This document shows positions 5,781-13,207 of a DNA stretch of 14,626 bases, piece after piece. A program made the translations under genes and the position numbers. The stretch covers positions 1 through 14,626 of the forward strand of contig CATYVH010000045.1 in assembly GCA_958413765.1 (NCBI GenBank). Reading direction: 5' to 3'. Source of the stretch: an uncultured Collinsella sp. GTDB lineage: Bacteria > Actinomycetota > Coriobacteriia > Coriobacteriales > Coriobacteriaceae. The notes beneath the pieces were generated by a model. It saw nothing but the letters and a program-made list of their open reading frames with translations, was not told the origin of the DNA and ran no database searches. Position 1 is the stretch's first letter; each line of letters opens with the position of its first letter.

Positions 5781-6793
5781 TGGCCGACATCCATATCCTT
5801 GTTGCCGACGATGCCGTTGGTCAGCGTCTTGACGCCTATCTGGGCGCCAATGACGGCTGCCCTACACGCTCTGCCTGCGTACATCTGATTGAGGGTGGGG
5901 CCGTAGTGGTCAATGGCGAGACCTGCCTGTCCAAAAAGTACGCCGTACGAGCCGGTGACCGTATTTCGGTTGATTTGCCCGAGCCGCACGATCCCACCGA
6001 CGTGATTCCCGAGGCCATCCCGCTCGACATTCGCTATGAGGACGACTACCTCATCGTGCTCTCCAAGCAGCGCGGCCTGGTGTGCCATCCTGCTCACGGC
6101 CACGAGAGCGGTACGCTTGCGAACGCCCTGGTCTACCACTGCGGCATCGACCATCTGGGCACCGTGCAGGGCGAGGACCGCCCCGGTATCGTACATCGTT
6201 TGGATCGCGATACCTCGGGTCTTATGCTTGCGGCAAAGGACGACGACACCCAGCGCGCGCTCCAAAATCTTATCCGTACGCGCACGCTCGACCGCCGCTA
6301 CATTACGCTCGTTCACGGTCATATCGCCATGGATGAGGGCACCATTAACACCGGCATTGCCCGTTCTACACGTGACCGTGTCAAGATGGCGGTTTCCGAT
6401 GATCCTTTTGCGCGCCAGGCCATCACGACCTTTAAGGTCCTTGAGCGCTTTGATTCCACGCGCTTTGATGACGGCTACACACTCGTTGAGTGTCACCTGT
6501 TTACCGGTCGCACGCATCAGATTCGCGTGCACATGCGCCATATCAACCACGCCTGCGTGGGCGATCCGCTCTACGGTAAGTGCGATGCGCGTGCCGATCA
6601 GGGTCTGACCAGGCAATTCCTCCATTCCTGGCGCGTGGCGTTCGATCATCCCGTGACGGGAGAGCGCATTGAGTGCCGCTGCGAGCTGCCGTGGGATCTC
6701 GCCGCCGTCCTCGACGACTTAGCCCCGCGTTCGCTTGGTCGCACTGCTGCCGGCGACGAAATCGTACCGCAGCTCGGCCTGCTCGAAGCCTAG
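5780..6793 (+). CDS. rluD: RluA-family 23S rRNA pseudouridine synthase (RluD-like)
   Basis: The 337-residue protein has an N-terminal S4-type RNA-binding region (about 14-65). The RluA-family catalytic domain follows, with the signature HRLDRDTSG (139-147), where Asp142 is the predicted nucleophile. Further on are GRTHQIRVHM and GDPLYG, typical of the C-terminal part of this domain. S4 plus RluA domain is the RluC/RluD layout. RluD modifies helix 69 of 23S rRNA, but target specificity cannot be read from sequence. The lspA-rluD order is common in bacteria and supports the RluD call. The ATG overlaps the lspA stop codon, and AAAGGA lies about ten bases upstream. No clear terminator follows before the next promoter. 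Confidence 0.9.
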   Translation: MADIHILVADDAVGQRLDAYLGANDGCPTRSACVHLIEGGAVVVNGETCLSKKYAVRAGDRISVDLPEPHDPTDVIPEAIPLDIRYEDDYLIVLSKQRGLVCHPAHGHESGTLANALVYHCGIDHLGTVQGEDRPGIVHRLDRDTSGLMLAAKDDDTQRALQNLIRTRTLDRRYITLVHGHIAMDEGTINTGIARSTRDRVKMAVSDDPFARQAITTFKVLERFDSTRFDDGYTLVECHLFTGRTHQIRVHMRHINHACVGDPLYGKCDARADQGLTRQFLHSWRVAFDHPVTGERIECRCELPWDLAAVLDDLAPRSLGRTAAGDEIVPQLGLLEA

Positions 6794-6811
6794 CCAGTAT
6801 TAGGTGGTTTC

Positions 6812-6838
6812 TTGAACTCGGTAAGCCTGCGGTAAGAT
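6812..6838 (+). promoter_or_regulatory. Probable promoter of the glycosyltransferase gene
   Basis: TTGAAC (6812-6817) and TAAGAT (6833-6838) each match the consensus at four or more positions, but the 15-base spacing is short. The overlapping GATATA at 18 bases is an alternative -10. The pair sits in the only non-coding gap between rluD and the glycosyltransferase. Confidence 0.4.
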
Positions 6839-6875
6839 ATACGGTTGTTTACGTAACGCGTTCCTGGGAGCCTGC

Positions 6876-8171
6876 ATGCTCGCCTTTTTACAAACCAACA
6901 CACCCATCGTGGTTTTTAACCAGATTGTCGTCACGCTGCTCACAGTCTGCTTTCTGTACCAGGTGGTCTTCTTTGTCATTGGCGCTCTTCGTGGCGAGGT
7001 CGCGCCTCCCAAGGCCAAAAAACTCCACCGGTATGCTTTCTTTATCGCGGCGCATAACGAGGAAGCCGTGATCGCCAACCTCGTTCGCTCCATCAAGGAT
7101 CAGGACTATCCGTCCGAGCTTATTGAAGTCTTTGTCGTTGCCGACGCCTGCACCGACAACACGGCGCAGCTCGCGCGCGAAGCGGGCGCCGTCGTCTATG
7201 AGCGTAACGACCTGGCCCGCAAGGGTAAGAGCTGGGTCATGGACTTTGGTTTCGACCGCATCCTTAACGAGTATCCCGATACGTTTGAAGGCTACTTTAT
7301 CTTCGATGCCGATAACGTCATCGCCCGCGATTACGTGTCCAAGATGAACGATGCCTTTGACCAGGGCTTCCATGTGGTCACGAGCTATCGCAACTCCAAG
7401 AACTTCGGCAGCTCGTGGATCTCGGCGGCTAATGCCACCTGGTATCTGCGAGAGGCGCGCTTTCTCAACAACGCACGCAACATCTGCAAGACGTCTTGCG
7501 CCGTCTCGGGTTCGGGCTACCTCATTTCCGCCAGTGTTATCGAGGGCATGCACGGTTGGCAGTTCCACACGCTGACCGAGGATATTCAGTTCACCACGTT
7601 CTGCGCCATTCACGGCATTCGCATTGGCTATGCGCCGGCGGAGTTCTTTGACGAACAGCCCGTGACGTTTAAGGCGTCCTGGAAACAGCGTATGCGTTGG
7701 ACTAAGGGCTTCTACCAGGTGTTCTTTACGTATGGTAAGCACTTGGTCAAGTCGACCTTCCGCTACCATCGCTTTGCCGCCTACGACATGTTCATGACGA
7801 TCGCCCCGGGTATGCTGCTATCGCTGATCTCGATGCTCGCCAATGCTACGTTCCTCATCGTGGGCGGTCTTTCGCACGGCTTCCTGGCTACCGAAGTCGA
7901 GATGCAGGCGTGCGCCGCTTCGCTCATTATGACCTTCGCCATGATGTATCAGACCTTCTTTATCTTGGCGCTGCTTACGACCATTTTTGAGTACAAGCAC
8001 ATTCACTGTGCGCAAAAGTGGCGTCTGGTGACAAACCTGTTTACCTTCCCGATCTTTATGTTCAGCTATATCCCCATCACGGTGGCTGCTCTGTTCCTCA
8101 AGGTCGACTGGGTGCCGACGCAGCACGCCGTAAGCGTTACCCTCGACGAGGTCATGCAAGGCGCCAAATAA
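6876..8171 (+). CDS. Membrane glycosyltransferase, family 2, processive type
   Basis: The 431-residue protein combines a cytosolic GT2 (GT-A fold) domain with membrane helices. One helix is at about 12-38 and a C-terminal group lies at about 303-330, 346-370 and 386-410. The GT2 motifs appear in order: ADACTDNT (89-96) for nucleotide-sugar binding, the DxD-type DADN (144-147) for the metal, TED (234-236) carrying the catalytic base, and QRMRW (271-275). The TED plus QxxRW pair is typical of enzymes that build and extrude polysaccharides such as cellulose, hyaluronan or poly-N-acetylglucosamine, but neither sugar nor polymer can be told. GGGAG lies six bases before the ATG. No export, deacetylase or capsule genes lie nearby, so it appears to be a stand-alone envelope gene. 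It ends eight bases before a terminator. Confidence 0.88.
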   Translation: MLAFLQTNTPIVVFNQIVVTLLTVCFLYQVVFFVIGALRGEVAPPKAKKLHRYAFFIAAHNEEAVIANLVRSIKDQDYPSELIEVFVVADACTDNTAQLAREAGAVVYERNDLARKGKSWVMDFGFDRILNEYPDTFEGYFIFDADNVIARDYVSKMNDAFDQGFHVVTSYRNSKNFGSSWISAANATWYLREARFLNNARNICKTSCAVSGSGYLISASVIEGMHGWQFHTLTEDIQFTTFCAIHGIRIGYAPAEFFDEQPVTFKASWKQRMRWTKGFYQVFFTYGKHLVKSTFRYHRFAAYDMFMTIAPGMLLSLISMLANATFLIVGGLSHGFLATEVEMQACAASLIMTFAMMYQTFFILALLTTIFEYKHIHCAQKWRLVTNLFTFPIFMFSYIPITVAALFLKVDWVPTQHAVSVTLDEVMQGAK

Positions 8172-8179
8172 CCACGATC

Positions 8180-8221
8180 AAAACCACCATAAAGGGGACA
8201 GGCACCTTTGTGGTGGTTTTT
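8180..8221 (+). terminator. Intrinsic terminator after the glycosyltransferase, with nested repeat
   Basis: AAAACCACCA (8180-8189) and TGGTGGTTTT (8211-8220) form a ten-pair stem. After one mismatch, AAAGG with CCTTT adds five more pairs. The T-run ends at 8221. It is 37 of 41 identical to the minus strand of 541-581, and only 28 bases separate it from the next start codon. Confidence 0.85.
8191..8209 (+). repeat. Copy 3 of the short dispersed repeat, inside a terminator loop
   Basis: AAAGGGGACAGGCACCTTT is the best-formed copy of the family. Its AAAGG and CCTTT ends pair around a nine-base loop and continue the surrounding CCACCA stem after a single mismatch. Confidence 0.65.
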
Positions 8222-8226
8222 ACGTT

Positions 8227-8236
8227 TGAGCGCTCA
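8227..8236. promoter_or_regulatory. Perfect 10-base palindrome before the A24 peptidase gene
   Basis: TGAGCGCTCA is fully self-complementary. It lies between the terminator's T-run and the ribosome binding site GGGAGG of the next gene. It could be a small operator, but a palindrome of this length can also occur by chance. Confidence 0.25.
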
Positions 8237-8249
8237 GTCGGGAGGTTCG

Positions 8250-8672
8250 ATGGTCTATATCCCATTTTGGATCTGCGTCTTTGCCGGTGCGGTGGTTGAT
8301 GTCCGTGAGCGGCGGTTTCCGAATGCGCTTGCCGGCACGTGTGCCGTGGCGGCGTTTGCAGGCGTTTGGCTCGACAAGGGCGTTAGCACGGCGCTTGACC
8401 ATGTCGGTCTTGCGGTCATCGTCTGCCTTGCCCTTGTGCTTCCTGAGTTGCTTTGGCGTCGTGTTCGCCACGCTCCCGGCATTGGCATGGGGGACGCCAA
8501 GGCGCTCTTCGCGCTTTGCACGCTCGACCCTATGGGCGGCATCGTGGCATTTGCCGTCGCGCTCCTGGCCCTTGCCGCCGCCTGTCTCATCGCAAAATCG
8601 CGATCCCTGCCTTTGCTGCCGTTTTTGGTGCCGATTTTTGCCATAATCGAGGTCGTGGGCTGCACATTGTAA
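8250..8672 (+). CDS. Minimal A24-family prepilin peptidase-like protein
   Basis: The 140-residue, very hydrophobic protein has the two aspartates that define A24 prepilin-type peptidases. Asp17 lies in DVRERRFPN (the DxRxxxxPN motif) and Asp82 in GIGMGDAK (the GxGDxK motif). These membrane enzymes cleave the leader of type IV pilin-like proteins. It lacks the N-terminal methyltransferase domain and cysteine pairs of PilD-type enzymes, so it resembles the short TadV/CpaA or archaeal types. I chose the ATG at 8250 because GGGAGG lies four bases before it; an in-frame extension further upstream would start inside the terminator. No pilin, ATPase or other pilus gene is in the window, so its substrate is unknown. 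dgt follows 31 bases after its stop codon, suggesting co-transcription. Confidence 0.8.
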   Translation: MVYIPFWICVFAGAVVDVRERRFPNALAGTCAVAAFAGVWLDKGVSTALDHVGLAVIVCLALVLPELLWRRVRHAPGIGMGDAKALFALCTLDPMGGIVAFAVALLALAAACLIAKSRSLPLLPFLVPIFAIIEVVGCTL

Positions 8673-8703
8673 CTGATTGCGCATCCTTCTTAAGGAGCAT
8701 GCC

Positions 8704-9951
8704 ATGGCAACTAATCAAGAAACGGCCGTCATTAAGGCGCGTATGGATCGCATTCCTGCGGCGTTGTCGCCCGAACTGGTCAAGCGTATCGCTGCCGACC
8801 GCGCCTCTGGTGTCGTTAATCCCTATCGATGCGGTGACGACCAGGTCATCCGACGTGTCGATCGGGTCGCGGACAAGGGCACGCTCATGCGTCCGGCATT
8901 TATGCGCGATACCGAAAAGATTCTGCACCTGCCCGCATATACCCGTTATGCAGGTAAAACGCAGGTCTTCAGTTTTCGCAGCAATGACGACCTTTCGCGT
9001 CGCGGCCTGCACGTGCAGCTGGTCTCGCGCATCGCTCGCGATATCGGGCGTGCCCTGGGGCTCAACTGCGATCTAATCGAGGCGATTGGCTTAGGCCACG
9101 ACTTGGGCCATACGCCCTTTGGCCATGCCGGTGAGCGCTTTCTCAACGATATTTACCACGAGCGCACGGGTCGCTACTTTTTCCATAACGTGCAGTCGGT
9201 CCGCGTGCTCGACGCCCTGTATGGTCGCAACGTGTCGCTCCAGACGCTCGATGGCGTGCTATGCCACAACGGCGAGTACGAGCAGCGTGTGTTTGAGCTT
9301 TCGGACATGGGTTCCTTTGACCAGTTCGACCGAACCGTCGAGGACTGCATTGCCACAGGCTATAGCGCGATTGAGCACCTGCGTCCCATGACGCTCGAGG
9401 GCTGTGTGGTGCGTATCTCGGATATCCTTGCCTACGTTGGGCGCGATCGCCAAGACGCCATTGCGGCAGGCCTGCTGTCACCCGATGCTTTTGACGATGA
9501 CCTGGGCGGAGGATACAACAGCTGGATCCTCACGCATGCCTCCATCGATATCGTCGAGCACAGCTATGGCAAGCCACGCATCGAGATGAGCGAGGACCTG
9601 TTTGAGGAGATCCGCCGAGCCAAACGCGAGAACTACGAGAAGATCTATAGCAAGGGCGGCATTGAAGGCGACTCCGAAGCGGAGCTGCGCGAGGCCTTCG
9701 AAAAGCTCTACGACCGTTGCCTGCAGGATATAAACGAAGGCAACGAGTCTTCTTACATCTTTAAGCACCACATTTCTCGCATTGAGCAGCAGCTTTCCTA
9801 CTACGATCGCACCTATGCCTGGCAGGACGACAAGGATCAGGCCGTCGTCGATTACATCGCAAGCATGACGGATGGTTATTTCTGCGAGCTGACGAGCAAA
9901 TTGTTCCCAGGTCTAAAGTTTCCGCACCGCACCTATATTAACGAACGGTAG
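8704..9951 (+). CDS. dgt: Deoxyguanosinetriphosphate triphosphohydrolase-like HD protein
   Basis: The 415-residue HD-domain protein belongs to the dNTP triphosphohydrolase (Dgt/SAMHD1-like) family. These enzymes split dNTPs into deoxynucleoside and triphosphate and so influence the dNTP pool. The metal ligands are seen in order: His103 in GLHVQLVSR, His132-Asp133 in GLGHDLGHTPFGHAGE, and Asp240 in RISDILAYVGRD. The FGHAGE segment after the HD pair is characteristic of this family. The long helical C-terminal part ends with SKLFPGLKFP. The ATG at 8704 is preceded by AAGGAG with six bases spacing; an upstream in-frame TTG at 8677 would swallow that site and is unlikely. Substrate choice among the dNTPs cannot be read from sequence. 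rarA follows 45 bases later. Confidence 0.9.
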   Translation: MATNQETAVIKARMDRIPAALSPELVKRIAADRASGVVNPYRCGDDQVIRRVDRVADKGTLMRPAFMRDTEKILHLPAYTRYAGKTQVFSFRSNDDLSRRGLHVQLVSRIARDIGRALGLNCDLIEAIGLGHDLGHTPFGHAGERFLNDIYHERTGRYFFHNVQSVRVLDALYGRNVSLQTLDGVLCHNGEYEQRVFELSDMGSFDQFDRTVEDCIATGYSAIEHLRPMTLEGCVVRISDILAYVGRDRQDAIAAGLLSPDAFDDDLGGGYNSWILTHASIDIVEHSYGKPRIEMSEDLFEEIRRAKRENYEKIYSKGGIEGDSEAELREAFEKLYDRCLQDINEGNESSYIFKHHISRIEQQLSYYDRTYAWQDDKDQAVVDYIASMTDGYFCELTSKLFPGLKFPHRTYINER

Positions 9952-9966
9952 TTCGTATCCTTTCGG

Positions 9967-9972
9967 TATACT
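9967..9972 (+). promoter_or_regulatory. Possible -10 element before rarA
   Basis: TATACT (five of six matches) lies 15 bases after the dgt stop codon and 25-40 bases before the possible rarA starts. No good -35 is seen at 16-18 bases, so rarA may instead be read from the upstream operon. Confidence 0.35.
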
Positions 9973-9996
9973 GTTGGTCAACAACGATTTTGATTA

Positions 9997-11361
9997 ATGC
10001 ACGGGATGGCTATGGACGACCTTTTTTCTGCTTCGACGCGCGAGCGCTCCTTTAAAAATGCGCCGCTTGCGGTGCGTATGCGCCCCAATTCGCTCGACGA
10101 GTATGTGGGCCAGCAAAAGGCCGTCGGTAAGGGCTCGTGGCTGCGCGCCGCGATTGAGCACGATGTGCTGTCGAGTGTGATCCTGTACGGGCCGGCCGGT
10201 ACAGGCAAGACGACGTTAGCCCACATTATCGCCAACCATACCAAGAGCGAGTTTGTCGAGGTCAGCGCCGTGACGGGCACTGTGAAGGACCTGCGCCGCG
10301 TGATCGACGAGGCAAAGACGCGCCTGAATACGTACGACCGCCGCACCATTCTTTTCATCGACGAGATTCATCGCTTCTCTAAGTCGCAGCAGGATGCCTT
10401 ACTGCATGCGGTTGAGAACCGCACCGTCATTATGATTGGCGCCACAACCGAGAACCCGTACTTTGAGGTCAACTCCGCACTGTTGTCGCGTGGGCGCGTG
10501 GTAGAGCTTGAGCACCTGAAGGACGAGGACATCGCCACGCTCATTGAGCGTGCGCTCGAGGCGCCGCAGGGTTTAAACGGTAAGTTCTCGGCCGATGAGG
10601 ATACAGTCAAGACCATTTGCACGTTGGCCGCGGGTGATGCGCGCTCGGCGCTCACGACGCTCGAGCTTGCGAGTGAGATTGCCGTTACGCGTCCCGATAC
10701 CGAGGGAACGCCAGCGCCGGCGGCGGGGGAACGCTATCCCATTACCGTGGATGACGTGAAGATCGCCAATCCGCGTCGTGGGTTTTCGTATGACAAAAAC
10801 GGTGACATGCACTACGACATTATTAGCGCGTTCATCAAGTCCATGCGAGGCAGCGACCCCGATGCCACCATTTATTGGCTTGCGCGCATGATCGATGCGG
10901 GGGAGGATCCCAAGTTTATCGCTCGCCGCATTATGATTCAGGCTTCCGAGGATGTTGGTAACGCCGACCCGCAGGCGCTTTTGGTGGCACATGCCGCATT
11001 TAAATCTGCCGAGGTCATTGGCTATCCCGAGTGTCGCATCAACCTGGCTCAGGCTGCGCTCTATGTGTGCCTGGCGCCTAAGTCCAACGCGTGCGAGGCC
11101 TCGATCGATGCGGCGCTGGCCGATATCCACAGCAGTGGTCTTCGCGAGGTGCCCAGCTACTTGCGCGATCGTCACCGTCCCGGCAGCGACGAGTACGGTG
11201 TATACAAGTACCCGCACGATTATCCCGAAGGCTGGGTCGATCAGCGCTATTTGCCCGAGGGGTTGGAGCGCGGCGCGTTCTGGCAGCCTGCCGGCCGCGG
11301 TTGGGAAGAGTGGCGTGTGGAGCAAAGCGAGCGCGACCGTAGCGGCAACGCTCCCAAGTAG
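9997..11361 (+). CDS. rarA: Replication-associated recombination protein A, AAA+ ATPase
   Basis: RarA (MgsA) is a clamp-loader-like AAA+ ATPase that acts at stalled replication forks. The 454-residue product shows Walker A GPAGTGKT (65-72), Walker B ILFIDEIH (118-125), sensor 1 GATTENP (148-154) and an arginine-finger candidate in LLSRGR. The C-terminal half is the helical tetramerisation region, with the family-typical DPDATIYWLARM and GNADPQALLVA stretches, and it ends in a short hydrophilic tail. Three in-frame ATG codons (9997, 10006, 10012) are possible starts. None has a strong ribosome binding site; the third has GGGATGG just upstream and may be the true one, giving 449 residues. The call covers the longest version. 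It follows dgt by 45 bases, pairing a dNTP-pool enzyme with a fork-maintenance ATPase. Confidence 0.95.
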   Translation: MHGMAMDDLFSASTRERSFKNAPLAVRMRPNSLDEYVGQQKAVGKGSWLRAAIEHDVLSSVILYGPAGTGKTTLAHIIANHTKSEFVEVSAVTGTVKDLRRVIDEAKTRLNTYDRRTILFIDEIHRFSKSQQDALLHAVENRTVIMIGATTENPYFEVNSALLSRGRVVELEHLKDEDIATLIERALEAPQGLNGKFSADEDTVKTICTLAAGDARSALTTLELASEIAVTRPDTEGTPAPAAGERYPITVDDVKIANPRRGFSYDKNGDMHYDIISAFIKSMRGSDPDATIYWLARMIDAGEDPKFIARRIMIQASEDVGNADPQALLVAHAAFKSAEVIGYPECRINLAQAALYVCLAPKSNACEASIDAALADIHSSGLREVPSYLRDRHRPGSDEYGVYKYPHDYPEGWVDQRYLPEGLERGAFWQPAGRGWEEWRVEQSERDRSGNAPK

Positions 11362-11456
11362 GCCATTGGCGCCTCGCACATTCCCTTTGGGTATCTTTGC
11401 CCTTCTTTGGGGTACCATGAAAAGCGTCTGTATTTCGATTCCTTCGGGAGGCTTGT

Positions 11457-12044
11457 ATGAGTCCCATTCAAATCGCCCTGCTGGTGCTCGCCGTTGCCGG
11501 CGTGTGGGCTGTTGTCGAGCTCGCGCTCACGCTGCGCAAGACCCGCACCGTCGTCGACTCGCTCGACAAGACGGTGAGCGACCTCAATAATACGCTCGCC
11601 GAGGCACGGCCCGTGGTGGCAAAGCTCGATGGCGCCGTTGACGAGCTTACGCCGGCACTTGCCCAGATGGAGCCGCTCCTCAAGTCGAGCAAGACTGCCG
11701 TTGACGCCCTGACGTCTAACCTCGTTGAGGTTGAGGCGGTCGTTCGCGACATCTCCGAGGTCACGGGCAGCGTGGCCGAGGCTAGCAATGCCGTATCGAG
11801 CGTGACTGATTCTGCTGCTGGCGCCGTGCAGAAGCTCTTCAATAAGGTGAAGGCTCCTGCAGCCGACGCCGATCGCAAGCTCGCCGCTGCCGCCACCGAG
11901 GCCGAGCAGCCTACTGAGCGCGTTCTGATTGGCGATGACGATGCCGCTGCTGACGACGATGATGTTCAGAAGCCCGCTGCTAAGCCTGCTCAGTATTACA
12001 CCTATACGCCTGCCGAGACCTCCGAGGAGTCCTGCGATGAGTAG
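11457..12044 (+). CDS. DUF948-like membrane-anchored coiled-coil protein
   Basis: The 195-residue protein has one N-terminal membrane helix (about 4-24). A long, heptad-like amphipathic region (about 28-125) follows, rich in Asp, Leu, Val and Ser, and then a low-complexity tail with an Asp/Ala run (about 160-170) and an acidic end. This resembles small DUF948-type proteins (PF06103), which lack a defined biochemical function. GGGAGG lies five bases before the ATG. The stop codon overlaps the next gene by eight bases, so translation is probably coupled. A likely job, by inference only, is a structural or sensory membrane element for the sigma-factor module downstream. The 95-base gap before it has GGGTA-like motifs (11389, 11410) but no promoter I could support. 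Confidence 0.75.
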   Translation: MSPIQIALLVLAVAGVWAVVELALTLRKTRTVVDSLDKTVSDLNNTLAEARPVVAKLDGAVDELTPALAQMEPLLKSSKTAVDALTSNLVEVEAVVRDISEVTGSVAEASNAVSSVTDSAAGAVQKLFNKVKAPAADADRKLAAAATEAEQPTERVLIGDDDAAADDDDVQKPAAKPAQYYTYTPAETSEESCDE

Positions 12045-12414
12045 TGAAGCAACCTGCCCCATCACGCTGAGCGTTGCCGGTGATCCTCGTCTCGCGCGCT
12101 TGGTGCGCATGACGGCCGCCAACGTCGGCGCCCTGTGCTCTATGTCCGTCGATCGCATCGAGGATATCCGCATGGCTGCCGAGGAAGCCTTCATCTTTGG
12201 GTGCACCGCGGTCGACTGCGACGACATCACGATCAATTTCGATGTGGACGAATCTCACGTCGGCATGACCTTTACCTTTGGGGAACAGGCCACCGTCGAC
12301 GAGGATGACCAGGCTACTGTGTATGCCGAGCTCATTCTTGCAAGCGTGTGCGATTCCTACGAAAAGACTGCGGCGCCCCTAACGCTTTCCCTCGACCTCA
12401 AGGCGGATATCTAA
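12037..12414 (+). CDS. Short RsbW-like protein, putative anti-sigma factor with degenerate ATP site
   Basis: The ATG at 12037 is preceded by GAGGAG seven bases upstream and overlaps the previous gene by eight bases; any longer version would lie inside that gene in another frame. The 125-residue product aligns by eye with the N-terminal two thirds of RsbW/SpoIIAB-type anti-sigma kinases. IEDIRMAAEEAF (41-52) stands where RsbW has IEDLKIAVSEAC, followed by two beta strands. The N-box asparagine is replaced by Phe54. The DxGxG motif and the glycine-rich ATP lid are missing, and the chain is shorter than the ~145-160 residues of typical family members. It stands directly before the sigma factor gene, the normal place for an anti-sigma factor. 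It may bind the sigma factor without kinase activity. Family assignment is moderate; function is inferred from context. Confidence 0.65.
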   Translation: MSSEATCPITLSVAGDPRLARLVRMTAANVGALCSMSVDRIEDIRMAAEEAFIFGCTAVDCDDITINFDVDESHVGMTFTFGEQATVDEDDQATVYAELILASVCDSYEKTAAPLTLSLDLKADI

Positions 12415-12415
12415 T

Positions 12416-13207
12416 ATGACCGAACGTTCCCGGAGTGGCAAGACCGCTTGGGACAAGGAGAAAACCCGCGAGCTGTTTCGTCGTTATAAGGAGACCGGTG
12501 ATCCGGATGCTCGCGAGCAGCTCGTCATGTCCCATATGAACCTGGTAAGGTTTCTTGCCAACAAATTCAAGAACCGCGGCGAGCCGCTCGATGACCTTTT
12601 GCAGGTCGGGTACTTGGGCTTGCTCAAGGCTATCGACCGCTTTGACCCTGAACGCGGACTCGAGTTCACGACGTTTGCCACGCCCACCATTTTGGGCGAG
12701 ATTAAGCGCCACTTCCGCGACAAGGGCTGGAGTGTGCGCGTGCCGCGTCGTCTGCAGGAGCTCTCTGCCAAGGTTAACCAGGCCACCGATAAGCTCACCA
12801 ACGAGCTTCAGCGTTCGCCCAAGGTTGAGGAAATCGCCGATTACCTTGGCGTGACCGTTGACGAGGTGCTCGAAGCCATGGAATCGTCCTCGGCCTATAC
12901 CTCGGTGCCCATCGAGGCTCCCGGCGCGTCCGACTCCGACGATGCTCCCTCGATTCTCGATCGCTATGCCGACGACGACAACGAGCTCGACTTTACCGAT
13001 GACCGTCTGGTAATCGAGGAAGCCATCCGCGATTTCTCGCCTCGCGAGCGCGAGGTTATCGAGCTGCGTTTTGTGAAGGGCATGACCCAGATCGAGATTG
13101 CCAAGAAGCTGGGCATCTCGCAGGTGCAGGTTTCGCGTCTGCTGCGCCGCACGCTTAAGAAGATTCAAGATAAGATTGACCCCGACGGAGTGATGGTTCG
13201 TTCATGA
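12416..13207 (+). CDS. SigB/SigF/SigG-type RNA polymerase sigma factor
   Basis: The 263-residue protein is a group 3 sigma-70 factor. Region 2 (about 35-105) contains DLLQVGYLGLLKAIDRFDP and FTTFATPTILGEIKRHFRDK, for core binding and -10 recognition. The segment WSVRVPRRLQE starts region 3 (about 106-190). Region 4 (about 205-252) has EREVIELRFVKGMTQIEIAKKLGISQVQVSR, read as EREVIELRF then the helix-turn-helix TQIEIAKKLGISQVQVSR for -35 binding. The overall pattern matches SigB of Bacillus and SigF of actinobacteria, which control general stress or developmental genes. Its ATG comes one base after the RsbW-like stop codon; AAGGCGG lies about ten bases upstream. Its stop shares the ATGA overlap with the next gene. 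Which stress it serves cannot be read here. Confidence 0.92.
   Translation: MTERSRSGKTAWDKEKTRELFRRYKETGDPDAREQLVMSHMNLVRFLANKFKNRGEPLDDLLQVGYLGLLKAIDRFDPERGLEFTTFATPTILGEIKRHFRDKGWSVRVPRRLQELSAKVNQATDKLTNELQRSPKVEEIADYLGVTVDEVLEAMESSSAYTSVPIEAPGASDSDDAPSILDRYADDDNELDFTDDRLVIEEAIRDFSPREREVIELRFVKGMTQIEIAKKLGISQVQVSRLLRRTLKKIQDKIDPDGVMVRS

Noticed and set aside
8208..8249. Upstream-extended start for the A24 peptidase
   Set aside because: It would begin inside the terminator stem, whereas the ATG at 8250 has a strong GGGAGG at the right distance.
8677..8703. Upstream TTG start for dgt
   Set aside because: It would place the strong AAGGAG site inside the coding region; the ATG at 8704 has that site at six bases.
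11362..11456. SigB-type autoregulatory promoter (GTTT-N13-15-GGGTA) before the sigma operon
   Set aside because: GGGTA-like sequences occur at 11389 and 11410, but no matching GTTT lies at the right distance, so I do not call it.
11929..12036. Upstream-extended start for the RsbW-like gene
   Set aside because: The extra residues come from the neighbouring gene in another frame and look non-native; the ATG at 12037 has GAGGAG upstream.
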